A DNA stretch of 64,000 nucleotides from Bradymonas sediminis (lineage in GTDB: Bacteria; Myxococcota_A; Bradymonadia; Bradymonadales; Bradymonadaceae). Both the position numbers and the translations under genes were made by a program. The notes beneath the pieces were generated by a model. That model was not told where the DNA came from. It ran no database searches and worked only from the letters and a program-made list of their open reading frames with translations. This document shows positions 18,868 through 27,443 of the stretch, one piece after another. The number at the start of each line of letters is the position of its first letter. The stretch's first letter is position 1. The stretch covers positions 2,333,804 to 2,397,803 of the forward strand of contig NZ_CP030032.1 of NCBI RefSeq assembly GCF_003258315.1. The letters are read 5' to 3'.

Positions 18868-19032
18868 GGGCGGATAAGTTTGGTGTTTTCCTAATTTTCA
18901 GCTTAAAGAAAGACATCAAACTTGGTAGTAGATAACCCCCAACTTTTTTTGTCATGCTTGTTCGGGCGACTGCAATCTTGGTAGCATCGCCTTAGGATTT
19001 CAACTCTTTAACTCCGCACCCAAGGTGTCTCT

Positions 19033-19713
19033 GTGGAAGTGATTACGACATATTTGGAAGATGGCGGCCGGGTCATGTATGTGATTCTGTCCGTCTCAAT
19101 ACTCGGCGTATTGATCTTCGTAGAGCGCCTCTTCGCCCTCTACATTCAAAACCGGCTCAACGCGCGCTCGTTTATTCGCCAGGTTGTCACGCACGTGGAG
19201 AACCGCCGGTTCCGCGAGGCCCTGGATATGTGTGAAATCTCGTCGCATCACCCGCTCGGCCGGGTCATGAAGGCCGGGATTCTGCGGGCCAATCGTCGCG
19301 ACACCGAGATTGAGCGCGCGATGGAAAGCGAGATGCTCGCCTCCCTATTGACGCTGCGAAAACGCATCTCGCTGATGGCTCTTCTGGCCAATAGCTCGAC
19401 GCTCCTGGGACTTCTGGGGACGATTTTCGGCCTGATCTCGGCCTTCGCCAGTATCAGTATGGCCTCGGCGGCTGCCCGCCAGGACGCGCTGGCGGCCGGT
19501 ATTTCGACCGCGATGTATACCACCGCGTTCGGCATTAGCGTGGCCGTGCCGCTGCTGGTCTTCCATCACATCCTGTCGAACCGCTCCGAGAAGATTCTGA
19601 TTGAAACCGAAGGCGGCGCCACCACCCTGCTGGTCGCGCTGACCGGCGTGGTCCGCGAGATTCGCGCGCCCAATAGCGCCAAGACCGACGGCTCAACCGA
19701 GATCGCGAGCTAA
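19033..19713 (+). CDS. TolQ/ExbB/MotA-type proton channel subunit
   Basis: The GTG start has AGGTGTCTCT upstream. The 226-residue protein has three membrane segments: one near residues 12-32, and two near 115-185 with the conserved block LLANSSTLLGLLGTIFGLISAF, which lines the proton path in this family. Such proteins form a pentamer around a dimer of ExbD/TolR-type stators and turn proton flow into force on a periplasmic partner. It heads an operon with two ExbD-like genes and an AgmX-type protein, the same set of parts used by Agl/Glt gliding motors and Tol/Ton systems. Which of these it serves is open. Confidence 0.92.
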   Translation: MEVITTYLEDGGRVMYVILSVSILGVLIFVERLFALYIQNRLNARSFIRQVVTHVENRRFREALDMCEISSHHPLGRVMKAGILRANRRDTEIERAMESEMLASLLTLRKRISLMALLANSSTLLGLLGTIFGLISAFASISMASAAARQDALAAGISTAMYTTAFGISVAVPLLVFHHILSNRSEKILIETEGGATTLLVALTGVVREIRAPNSAKTDGSTEIAS

Positions 19714-19805
19714 GCGCGCCTTTTATTTGAGCGCGCCCTTATCAGGTGAAAACCAACGAGCGCGGACCCCCGACTCCAACCTCTGCGGCCCCCGAAGGAC
19801 TCGAA

Positions 19806-20390
19806 GTGTTTGACGAATTACGCCGCGCAAAAGAAGAGGCCGAAGAACTCGACCTCACCCCGGTCATGAACCTCTTTATGGTTCTGATTCCGTTTTTGTT
19901 GATGGGAGCTGCCTTCTTTACGGTCGGCGTGATCCCGACCTCGACCCCGAACCACACGCCGGGCGGCTCGAACGCGCCGCCCAACCCGGCCTCGGTCTCG
20001 GCCTCCCTGGTGATTGAGCCCGACGAGCTGCGCCTGACCTTCTCCAGCGCGGATGTTGATCCGGCGCAGCTGGACCAATTGTCCACGCAATGGAGCGTCG
20101 AAAATGGCGAGATGCCGGCGCAGAAGCTTCAGGATCACCTGCGCAGCGTGAAGCAGAAATACCCCAAAAGCACGACCCTGATCGTGCTGCCTTCCGGCGA
20201 CCTGCCCTACCAAAAATTGGTGAGCGTGCTCGACAAAACGCGCGAGTTTAAATCCGGCGCGACCCCAGAAGGCGACCCGATCTACACCGAATTATTCCCG
20301 GTCACCGTCTTCTCAAAACTCATCAAGGAAGACCCGGCCGAGGCCGCCGGTGACGACGCACCCGGCGCCCCAGCAGGGGAGGCACCATGA
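19806..20390 (+). CDS. ExbD/TolR-type stator protein 1
   Basis: Start choice: GTG at 19806 has AAGGA six bases upstream; an in-frame GTG at 19746 would add 20 residues but lacks a ribosome site. The N-terminus holds the key pattern LDLTPVMNLFMVLIPFLL, where the Asp just before or in the single membrane segment is the proton-carrying site in ExbD/TolR (D-x-x-x-x-D pattern partly changed). A Pro-, Asn-rich linker leads to a periplasmic domain of about 120 residues and an Ala-rich tail. It overlaps the next gene by four bases (ATGA), so the two stators are co-translated. Confidence 0.85.
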   Translation: MFDELRRAKEEAEELDLTPVMNLFMVLIPFLLMGAAFFTVGVIPTSTPNHTPGGSNAPPNPASVSASLVIEPDELRLTFSSADVDPAQLDQLSTQWSVENGEMPAQKLQDHLRSVKQKYPKSTTLIVLPSGDLPYQKLVSVLDKTREFKSGATPEGDPIYTELFPVTVFSKLIKEDPAEAAGDDAPGAPAGEAP

Positions 20391-20866
20391 AGAGTAAATT
20401 CGTAAAATCAAAGTCCCCGCCCGGGCTGATGCTGACCTCATTGCTCGATATGTTCACGATTATCTTGATCTTTTTGATCGTGAACTTTCAGGCCGAGGAC
20501 CACAACTTCGAGCTCAACGACCAGATTGAACTGCCGACCTCGACCTCGCGCTCGCCGTTTAAGCCATCCACCGGGGTCACGGTCACGGGCGATAAGATCC
20601 TGGTCGGCAAAGATATCATCCTGAATATCGCCCCAGAGGGGCTGCCGCGCGCGTATTTCGACGACGGTAAAATTCCTGAGCTCGTCGCGCGCCTGGAGAC
20701 CGACTTCGCCGACGTCACCAAGGCCCAGGCGCGCGACCCCGAGATTGAGGCCATTGTGCTGGTGCAAGCCGACAAGGACCTCGACTACGACACCCTCTAT
20801 TTGGTGCTCCGCTCCGCATCGATCGCGGGATTCTCTAAATATCGCATGGCGACCATGAAACAATGA
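20387..20866 (+). CDS. ExbD/TolR-type stator protein 2
   Basis: GGGGAGG upstream and an ATGA overlap with the preceding gene support the start. The 159-residue protein has a short basic N-terminus, then LMLTSLLDMFTIILIFLIVNF, the single membrane segment with the conserved Asp of the ExbD/TolR family, and a periplasmic domain of about 115 residues that ends with the family-like D-x-x-Y-x-x-L-Y-x-V-L pattern. Two different ExbD-like stators after one TolQ-like channel is the layout known for AglR-AglQ-AglS of gliding motors. The stop overlaps the following gene by four bases. Confidence 0.88.
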   Translation: MKSKFVKSKSPPGLMLTSLLDMFTIILIFLIVNFQAEDHNFELNDQIELPTSTSRSPFKPSTGVTVTGDKILVGKDIILNIAPEGLPRAYFDDGKIPELVARLETDFADVTKAQARDPEIEAIVLVQADKDLDYDTLYLVLRSASIAGFSKYRMATMKQ

Positions 20867-21285
20867 AAATCATGACACCAAAAAACCGAATCCTCGCCCT
20901 TCTCCCGGCCGCTCTCGGCCTGACCCTGGCGCTGACGTTTGCGACACCAGCCGCGGCCCAAGATAAGTCCGCCGACTCCACGCAAGACGCCGGCGAAGAC
21001 GGCGCGGCGGCCGACGGCGACGGCGAAGTTGCTGAAGGCGAGGCGGACACCTCCGCGACCCCGTCGCTGCGCCGCGGCAACCGCATGGAGTTCGACGCGC
21101 GCCTGATCCGCGGTGAGTCCGCAGGCTCCGGCGCGGTCTTCCTATTCCAGCGCGCGCAGCGGCCGCTGCCATCGATGATCAACAAACGAAATAGCTTTTT
21201 GCGCGACACCGTGGATACCTTGCTTGGCGCACAATGGGCCGAGAAGTTCGACGAAGCTCAGACTAAAAACGCCCAAACGGATTGA
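20863..21285 (+). CDS. Small exported protein in motor operon, function unknown
   Basis: The ATG overlaps the previous stop (ATGA). A signal peptide of about 32 residues ends at ATPAAAQ. An acidic low-complexity stretch of 35 residues follows. The C-terminal 65 residues look conserved and positively charged: MEFDARLIRGESAGSGAVFL, then QRAQRPLPSMINKRNSF and a short amphipathic helix. No known family was recognised. Location and coupling imply a periplasmic accessory subunit of the motor. It could link the stators to the TonB-like protein encoded next, which is inference only. Confidence 0.8.
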   Translation: MKIMTPKNRILALLPAALGLTLALTFATPAAAQDKSADSTQDAGEDGAAADGDGEVAEGEADTSATPSLRRGNRMEFDARLIRGESAGSGAVFLFQRAQRPLPSMINKRNSFLRDTVDTLLGAQWAEKFDEAQTKNAQTD

Positions 21286-21293
21286 CCCCAACG

Positions 21294-24176
21294 ATGAGCC
21301 AATCCAGTAAAATCCGATACGTCCCGCTCTCCTCGCTCACCACCCACAATGAGCTGGAGTCGTGGCTTGCCTGCGCGATTCACGCCGACGGCGCGCGCAA
21401 CCTGGTCGTCATCGAGCGCATCCCGCGCGTGGTGAGCCAGCAGCAGGAATTGCTGCGCGCGGGCTACCGCGAGATCAAGCGCGCCGCGGCCCTGGACCAC
21501 CGCGGCCTGCTGAGCGCGCGCGACCTTTTTCGCCGCGATGACGGCTATTATATCGTCCGAAATTTCGCCCCGGCGGAGTCTCTCGACTATATTTGGCGCT
21601 CCTATGCCGCCGAGGGACGCCCCGCGCCCCTGGCCCTGACGGCGCGGGTCATCGCGGAGGCCGCGGCCGCCCTGGACTTCGTGCGCCGCCAGGACGCCGA
21701 AGCGCAATCGCCGCTGGTCCACGCACACCTGAGCCCGCATAGCCTCTTGTTGGGCTACGACGGGAAGACCCGCATCGTCGGCCACGGCACCTCAACGATC
21801 CACAAGGCCCTGGGCCAGGCCCGAGGCGGCCTGCCGACGAGTAACCTCGAATATTGCGCCCCGGAGTTGTTCAACGGCGCCCCGGCGGACGCGCGCAGCG
21901 ACATCTTCGCCCTCGGCGTCATCCTCTGGGAATTACTCACCGGCAAGCGACTCTTCGCCCGCTCGGGCCCCTTCGAAGTGATGCGCGCCATCTGCGACGA
22001 GCCGGTCACCAAGCCATCGGCCATCGCCTCAAGCGTGCCCTCGCGCCTGGACGCCATCGTCGGGCGCGTCCTGGCCAAGGAGCCGAGCCGACGCTTCGCG
22101 GACTATACCCAATTTCTGGGCGCGCTGGAGTCGATCCTCCAGTTACCGGGCGTGTCGGACCAGTCCATGCGCCTCGTGTCGCTGCTTGAGGAGCGCTTTC
22201 CGATGCGCGCCTCGACCTGGGGCGAGGTGTCGCGCGCCGAGAACGCCGGTGATTTCAAACGCGCGTCTACGCTGGTCACCGCCCTGGAACAGGCACCTGC
22301 GCCAACTCCCGCCGCCCCGCCAGCCCACCTTGATGAGCCGTTTTTGCGCGATGATCTTGGCGCAGACCTCGAGGCGGACCTGCTGGGAGAGCGCGCTGCT
22401 CCGACGGCGCCGGCGCAAGAAGAAACGGTGGAGCGGGCCGTTCCGCAGGCCTTGCTGAGTCTCCAATCCGAGCATTCGCACGCCTTTGAGGAGCCCACGC
22501 AAATAACGGGCCCGTCGCCGTCCCAATCGCAGCCTGCGCCGTCCATTCCCGACGCAGCGCTTGATTTGCCCAGCCCGCCGCCGGCCGACAAGCCGCAGCC
22601 GGCAAATTTCGATCTCGACGCGAGCGCCGCGTTCTCGGCGCCCGAACCTCCGGTCGTTGAGCCCGCGCTCCCCCAGCAATTTCAAACGCCAGCGCCCGCT
22701 CCATCTCTGCCCGAGGCGCCGTCGACGCCGCCCCAGCCCGACGCCTATTTTGACGCGCTCGATTGGGAGTTCGTCGGCGACGACGATGACGAAGATGAGG
22801 CGTTCGAGGCCCCCTTCGCCCTCGAAGAGATCCTGAAGCCCGCCTCACAGGTGGGCGCGGCGCGCGAGGAGCGCGCCGGCTCCAACGTCATGGAGCTCGT
22901 GCGCCACGCCAACGACCGCGCCTTCGCGATCTACACGTTGCGCGGGTTGAAGCGGCGCTATCGCGACCGCGAAGCGCCTTTTAGCGCCACGCTGGGGACG
23001 AAAGCCGGCACGATTAAGATTCGCAAGAAGCTCGCACAATCACAGGAGCTGCGGGGCTGGATTGAACGGCGTAACGACGGCAATCGCCGGCGCCCCATCG
23101 ACGATCTTAGCCAAAAAATCGAGCTGAAACCCGGCGACCAATGCGAACTTCAGCTCGGCGAGGTCGCCTGGCGCATCCGCCTATTTCGCCCGCCCTTGGC
23201 CCCGCCGAGCTCGCAGCCAACCCTCACGCGCCAGAATATCACGCTCTACGCCGTATCCCTGGGCCTCGCGATTCTCTTCCACCTGGGCGCGATGCTCGGC
23301 GTGGTCGGCATCCAGGCGGCCGGTGTGCAGATGACCGTCAAGCCCGACCCGGAGCAGATCGAGGCGTTCGCTGAGGGCAAACTCGCCGACCTCAAAAAAC
23401 CCACGCCGCCCGAGGAGCCCAAGCCGCTGCCAAAGAAGTTAGAGCCGACCAAGCCGACCCCCGCCCCGGTGCCCGACGACCCCGCGGAGCAAGAGGTCCA
23501 GATCCCGGAGACCATTAAAAAGGCGCTGGCGAAACGAACATCGACGCGCACCAACGCCAACGCCAGCGACAGCGAGAAGGCCGAGGACGTGCTCAATATG
23601 CTCAAATCGCCCAACCCCGGCAGCGGCTCGAGCATCAAGGATGTGGTGAGCAATATCGACGCGGTGCAAAAGCCCGGCGGCGGCGACGGCTCGTTTAATG
23701 TCAGCGGCGCCCTCGACGCGCTCAAGGGGAATGAGGTCAATATGGCCGTGGGCGGCGGCGGAAAACGCGGCAAAACCAGCGGCTCCAGCGCCCTGAGCAA
23801 AAATGTCGGCAAGGTCGAGAAACGCAAGTCCTCGGGCAAGGTCCGCGGCAAGGTGTCGAGCATCAAGGCCCTGGGTAAAGTCTCCGGCTCGCTGACGCGC
23901 GCCGACGTGGCGAAGACCCTGGACCGGTATATCGGCAAAATGCAGGCATGTTATGAGAGCCGGCTCACCGACAACCCCTCGCTCTCGGGCAAAGTTGTCT
24001 TCTCATGGACCGTCAAGACCGATGGCCGCGTCAAAGACGTGCGCCAACGCTCCAGCACGCTGGCCGACGCCAAGACAACGCGCTGCCTGAGCGGGGTCGT
24101 CAAGAGCATGAAATTCCCGCGCCCCAAAGGCGGAGAGGTCGAGATCTCGTATCCCTTTATGTTCCAGCAGCGCTAA
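21294..24176 (+). CDS. Pseudokinase-transmembrane-AgmX/TonB-like fusion protein
   Basis: The ATG at 21294 is used; a TTG at 21282 that overlaps the previous stop is possible. Of about 961 residues, the first 280 follow a Ser/Thr kinase fold, with CAPELFNG, RSDIFALGVILWELLTG and the C-lobe intact. The catalytic residues are lost: the HRD loop reads HAHLSPHS (Asp to Ser), DFG reads VGHG, and the VAIK Lys is replaced (VVIE). A Pro/Ala-rich linker, a small folded domain (about 540-640) and a single membrane segment (about 649-674) follow. The periplasmic part is Pro/Lys-rich and ends in an AgmX/PglI C-terminal domain with two Cys. The likely role is to pass a cytoplasmic signal to a proton-driven periplasmic arm. 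Confidence 0.87.
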   Translation: MSQSSKIRYVPLSSLTTHNELESWLACAIHADGARNLVVIERIPRVVSQQQELLRAGYREIKRAAALDHRGLLSARDLFRRDDGYYIVRNFAPAESLDYIWRSYAAEGRPAPLALTARVIAEAAAALDFVRRQDAEAQSPLVHAHLSPHSLLLGYDGKTRIVGHGTSTIHKALGQARGGLPTSNLEYCAPELFNGAPADARSDIFALGVILWELLTGKRLFARSGPFEVMRAICDEPVTKPSAIASSVPSRLDAIVGRVLAKEPSRRFADYTQFLGALESILQLPGVSDQSMRLVSLLEERFPMRASTWGEVSRAENAGDFKRASTLVTALEQAPAPTPAAPPAHLDEPFLRDDLGADLEADLLGERAAPTAPAQEETVERAVPQALLSLQSEHSHAFEEPTQITGPSPSQSQPAPSIPDAALDLPSPPPADKPQPANFDLDASAAFSAPEPPVVEPALPQQFQTPAPAPSLPEAPSTPPQPDAYFDALDWEFVGDDDDEDEAFEAPFALEEILKPASQVGAAREERAGSNVMELVRHANDRAFAIYTLRGLKRRYRDREAPFSATLGTKAGTIKIRKKLAQSQELRGWIERRNDGNRRRPIDDLSQKIELKPGDQCELQLGEVAWRIRLFRPPLAPPSSQPTLTRQNITLYAVSLGLAILFHLGAMLGVVGIQAAGVQMTVKPDPEQIEAFAEGKLADLKKPTPPEEPKPLPKKLEPTKPTPAPVPDDPAEQEVQIPETIKKALAKRTSTRTNANASDSEKAEDVLNMLKSPNPGSGSSIKDVVSNIDAVQKPGGGDGSFNVSGALDALKGNEVNMAVGGGGKRGKTSGSSALSKNVGKVEKRKSSGKVRGKVSSIKALGKVSGSLTRADVAKTLDRYIGKMQACYESRLTDNPSLSGKVVFSWTVKTDGRVKDVRQRSSTLADAKTTRCLSGVVKSMKFPRPKGGEVEISYPFMFQQR

Positions 24177-24202
24177 TATTGCTCCCAATAAATAGGTTTA
24201 GA

Positions 24203-24790
24203 ATGACAACATCGCGTTTTGGATGCCCTGGAAGAAGGCTCTTGCTGAAGGCATCGGCGGCAGCTCTATTGGCAGGATTGCTGGTCGCCGGTTGCGGTGA
24301 CGCCGCCGACTCAAGCGGCGGCCCCGCGATTCTTCCCCACCAGTCGCCGGTCTCGTTTGGCGAGCTCTATCCGCAGGGAAATAGGGACCCGGAGCCGGGG
24401 AGTTCGCTTCGAACCCCCTACGAATGGGTGCTGTTGCTGCAATCAAGCGGCGAGGCGGCGCTCAAGATCGACAAGGTCTGCCTGGTCGGCACCCGTGAAG
24501 ATGGCGCCGACGTCAGCGCGTTTAGCGTCGAGGTCGAGAACCAGGACCTGCCGGCGACCGTGGAGTCGCGGCGCGACTTCGGCGTGCGCCTGACCTATGA
24601 CCGCCAGAGCCCGAGCGCCGACGCCGACCAGATCGCGCTGGTCGTCCAGTCGAACGCCACAAACTTCCCGACCCTCATCGTGCCGGTTTGCGCCCGGGTC
24701 ATCGGCGAGGGAGAAGAGCGCGGGAGCGTGGCCTGCGAGGCGCCCGTGAGCGTGCCCGCCGGCGAGAGCGACCCGACGCTGTGCGACTAA
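24203..24790 (+). CDS. Lipoprotein at the end of the motor operon, function unknown
   Basis: The start MTTSRFG is chosen because it begins a typical signal ending LLVAGC; the frame opens far upstream inside the previous gene. The 196-residue protein, after a short linker, has a single beta-rich domain with the pattern of an immunoglobulin-like ASH or 'anchor' domain (VSFGELYPQG ... VCLVG ... VCARVIGEG). It lies 26 bases after the pseudokinase fusion gene and before a terminator, so it belongs to the same transcript. An outer-membrane attachment point for the periplasmic machine is a reasonable but untested idea. Confidence 0.75.
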   Translation: MTTSRFGCPGRRLLLKASAAALLAGLLVAGCGDAADSSGGPAILPHQSPVSFGELYPQGNRDPEPGSSLRTPYEWVLLLQSSGEAALKIDKVCLVGTREDGADVSAFSVEVENQDLPATVESRRDFGVRLTYDRQSPSADADQIALVVQSNATNFPTLIVPVCARVIGEGEERGSVACEAPVSVPAGESDPTLCD

Positions 24791-24815
24791 GCGCGCAACT
24801 TTAAGCCGATGAAAA

Positions 24816-24861
24816 AACCCGCGTACGCCGTTCATGGCGCACGCGGGTTCTTTCGTTTTTT
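24816..24861. terminator. Rho-independent terminator
   Basis: The inverted repeat AACCCGCGTACGCC / GGCGCACGCGGGTT has one mismatch and a six-base loop. It is followed by a T-rich tract and preceded by six A. It closes the motor operon and also serves the convergent HEAT-repeat gene. Confidence 0.87.
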
Positions 24862-24885
24862 GCTCAGGGCGATAGAGCCCTGGAT

Positions 24886-26754
24886 TTAGTCAATTACAGC
24901 CAGACCGTAGGCAGCCTGGGCCCTAATCACCGGGTCTTTCGAGCCCAACAGACCGCGGTAGGTCGCGCCGAGGTCCGAGCTGGTATATTGCAGAAGCGCG
25001 GCGACCGCAGCCTGCTGGAGTGCCGGCATCCCATCGGTCCCGCGGACCAACTTCTCCAGGAGAACCTGGTCTTTTGGCGAGTTTTTGGCGGCGACCAATT
25101 TGAGCAGGGAAAGGCGCGTGGACTCCTCCACCTTGCCGTCGAGCAGCACCTTGCGCGCCAGGTCGAGGGTCTCATCCCCGAGGCGCTCCACCGCGACGAG
25201 CGTCTTCGCCCGCGCGCTATTTCCGCCGTTTCGCAGCAGGTATTCCAGCACCTGAATGCGCGTGCTGGCCTTGAGCTTGACGATATCGTCCATGAAATCC
25301 ACCGGCGGATTTCGCAGCGCGCGCGGCATATCCGCCAGGCCCTGCTTGGGCGAAATCTCGAGCGTGCTCAAAAAGACCTGCCACTGAATCGCGAGGTCGC
25401 GGTCGTTCTTAAGGACCTTCATCGCGCTGAGGACGTCTTTGTCGCCGAGCTTTCGCATGCCCTGGACGACCGCCAATTTGACCTGCGGGTCCCGGTCGGT
25501 GGTCTGAAAGCGCAGAATTTGCAGCGATTTCGGATTCTTAATCGACGCGACCGCCTCGATAACCGCCAACTTCACCTCGCGGTCACGCTCGGCGCTCATC
25601 GCGCGTTGAAGCGCGTCCAGCGCGCCGGGTTTGCCGAGCTGCCCCAGGCCGCGCGCCGCGTCCAGGCGAATCGTGCGCTCGCCCTCAAAGAGCGCCCGGC
25701 TGAGCAAGCCAACCGCCGTCGTCGAACCGGTGAGCCCAAGGGATTTCACCGCGAAAATGCGCTCGTCGAAGTTCGTGCTCCCGAACATCTCGTTAATCTT
25801 AGCGAGCACTTCGGCATCCCCGGTCACCGCCGCCAATTGCCAGCCGACCGACTGCAACTCCTTATTCTCGGACTCCATCAACGGCGCCGAGATTTTCTTG
25901 TCGACCCGGGCCTGATGGGCCAGCAAAAAGGTCGCCAACCCGAGCTTCTTGGCCTCATCTTCTTCCTTCGTGAGCGCAGCCGCGAGGAAATCGACGCCCT
26001 CCCTATGCCCCTGCTCCACCAGATAGCGCGCCGACTGGTCGGCGATCGCCGCCGTCTTATTCTTAAGCGCCGACTTGAGCACCGCGACCGCCTTGGCGGA
26101 GCCGCCCGGGCTCTGCGCCAGGCCGATGGCGAGCTTCAAGCCATCCGCGCGAATCGCCTCGTCCTTGCTCTTGAGCATCTTCTCGGCGTAATCGCCGGCG
26201 TCTTCATGCGCCGTGTAGAGGGCGGCTTCGAGCGCCGGAGCGCGCAGCGCCGGGTCTTTTTGCAGCAGATACTCACCCAGAACGTCGTAGACATCCCCAT
26301 ATTGTCCCGCCAGATAACGGAAGATATCGCGAACCTGCTCGGGCTTTGCAGCCTTAAGCAGAGCTTTCAAAACCTGGACCTCTTCCTTCTCAGGAAGCAG
26401 GTTCGCCGAGCTCACCAACGCCTCGTAGAGCTGAGGTGATGCGGCCAACTCGGCGACGAGCGTTGCCTCCGCGTTGCGCCCGCCGGCGAGCACCAGGCCC
26501 ATCCCGGCGCCCATGCGCACGGTCGCGTCGGCATCTTTTGCAAGCGCCACGAGGTCTTTCTTCGCGCTTTTTTTATCGATCACGGCCTGCGTCATCAGCG
26601 CATAAAAAGTCGCCCGAGCATTCTCATCTTCCCGAATCGAGTCGACATAACCCTGAAGTTCCGCTTTAAGCTCCTTATTCGGAGCGGCCGCGGCCGATAC
26701 GGGCCAAACAAGTAAGCTAATGAATAATACGACGAGCAACTTCTTAATTGACAT
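24886..26754 (-). CDS. Exported HEAT-repeat protein
   Basis: The start MSIKKLLVV is chosen because it begins a signal peptide cut near SAAAAP; 23 upstream residues in frame are rejected. The 622-residue protein is almost wholly alpha-helical and made of HEAT-type repeats of about 30-37 residues, visible as recurring pairs such as RTIRLDAARGLGQLGKPGAL and VKLAVIEAVASIKNPKSL. HEAT solenoids are protein-binding scaffolds. It would act in the periplasm. No partner is apparent: the neighbour upstream is the small PHA-system protein, 81 bases away on the same strand. Function is otherwise unknown. Confidence 0.85.
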   Translation of the reverse strand: MSIKKLLVVLFISLLVWPVSAAAAPNKELKAELQGYVDSIREDENARATFYALMTQAVIDKKSAKKDLVALAKDADATVRMGAGMGLVLAGGRNAEATLVAELAASPQLYEALVSSANLLPEKEEVQVLKALLKAAKPEQVRDIFRYLAGQYGDVYDVLGEYLLQKDPALRAPALEAALYTAHEDAGDYAEKMLKSKDEAIRADGLKLAIGLAQSPGGSAKAVAVLKSALKNKTAAIADQSARYLVEQGHREGVDFLAAALTKEEDEAKKLGLATFLLAHQARVDKKISAPLMESENKELQSVGWQLAAVTGDAEVLAKINEMFGSTNFDERIFAVKSLGLTGSTTAVGLLSRALFEGERTIRLDAARGLGQLGKPGALDALQRAMSAERDREVKLAVIEAVASIKNPKSLQILRFQTTDRDPQVKLAVVQGMRKLGDKDVLSAMKVLKNDRDLAIQWQVFLSTLEISPKQGLADMPRALRNPPVDFMDDIVKLKASTRIQVLEYLLRNGGNSARAKTLVAVERLGDETLDLARKVLLDGKVEESTRLSLLKLVAAKNSPKDQVLLEKLVRGTDGMPALQQAAVAALLQYTSSDLGATYRGLLGSKDPVIRAQAAYGLAVID

Positions 26755-26835
26755 GACGCTGGTGGTCCTAAAACAAGGAAAGGATGCCGTGAGGCGAGCG
26801 CGCGGCGTGCGCGCTCGCGCCAATCTATCCGTGAT

Positions 26836-27123
26836 TCAACCGAAGTGACGGTCAAGGTGGCGCTGAATCTTGTCGGCGATCTTACCCTTCATCGGCTTTA
26901 CAAAGAATTTAAGGTCGATATCGACCGAGACGGCGGTCGCGTCGACCGCGAATTGCCCCTTAAACCCCGTCCCCTTTACCGTGGCGGAGGTCTGGTCGGA
27001 ATTCCAATCCACCGACTCGATAACATCCATCTTTTCTTCGAGACCCGAGACAACCTCATGGACCTTGGTCTTGGCTGAATCGAAGTCCATGCCATGCTCT
27101 TTTCGAAGGCTAATATCTGCCAT
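26836..27123 (-). CDS. Polyhydroxyalkanoic acid system family protein
   Basis: The 95-residue protein matches the small PF09650-type family: an N-terminal MADISLRKEHGMDFDSAK, a central region with VDWNSDQTSATVKGTGFKG, and a basic C-terminal helix ending RHLDRHFG. Members are linked to polyhydroxyalkanoate granules in some bacteria but are also present in species without PHA genes, and no PHA synthase is seen nearby. It is cytoplasmic. The role here is therefore uncertain. It is the first gene on its strand, preceded by a 320-base gap. Confidence 0.85.
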   Translation of the reverse strand: MADISLRKEHGMDFDSAKTKVHEVVSGLEEKMDVIESVDWNSDQTSATVKGTGFKGQFAVDATAVSVDIDLKFFVKPMKGKIADKIQRHLDRHFG

Positions 27124-27443
27124 TATCTATCTCCATTGGGTAGAAAACCGACTCGGGCCGCCGCCTGGGCGGACCGATAGAATATCTGAACTAAACACCG
27201 AAACTCGGCCGCCTCGACGCTACCAGCCTGCCGAAAGATCTGTCAAATCTGCTCCCTTTTTTGCCCCTTCCCGCCCCCCGCTCGCCGCCACCGATAATGC
27301 TCACGGCGCATCGCGACGCGCCGAAGCGATTCGACACCACGTGGCCCGAAGACTCGTCGGCCCCGGCGCTGCGATTGTTTTCTTGATCACACTAGACTAG
27401 TATTATTTACATATCGCTATTCCAATTTTATCGTAGACTTCTA
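27124..27443. other. Divergent intergenic region
   Basis: A 320-base gap between the PHA-system gene (minus) and the Pro-rich membrane protein gene (plus). The right end is AT-rich and contains an ACTAGACTAGT near-palindrome at about 27391-27401, but no hexamer pair with proper spacing could be assigned. No gene was seen. Confidence 0.4.

Noticed and set aside
24988-26439. A 483-residue plus-strand frame opposite the HEAT-repeat gene
   Set aside because: Arg/Leu/His-rich composition and absence of a ribosome site; the minus strand has the signal peptide and repeat pattern.
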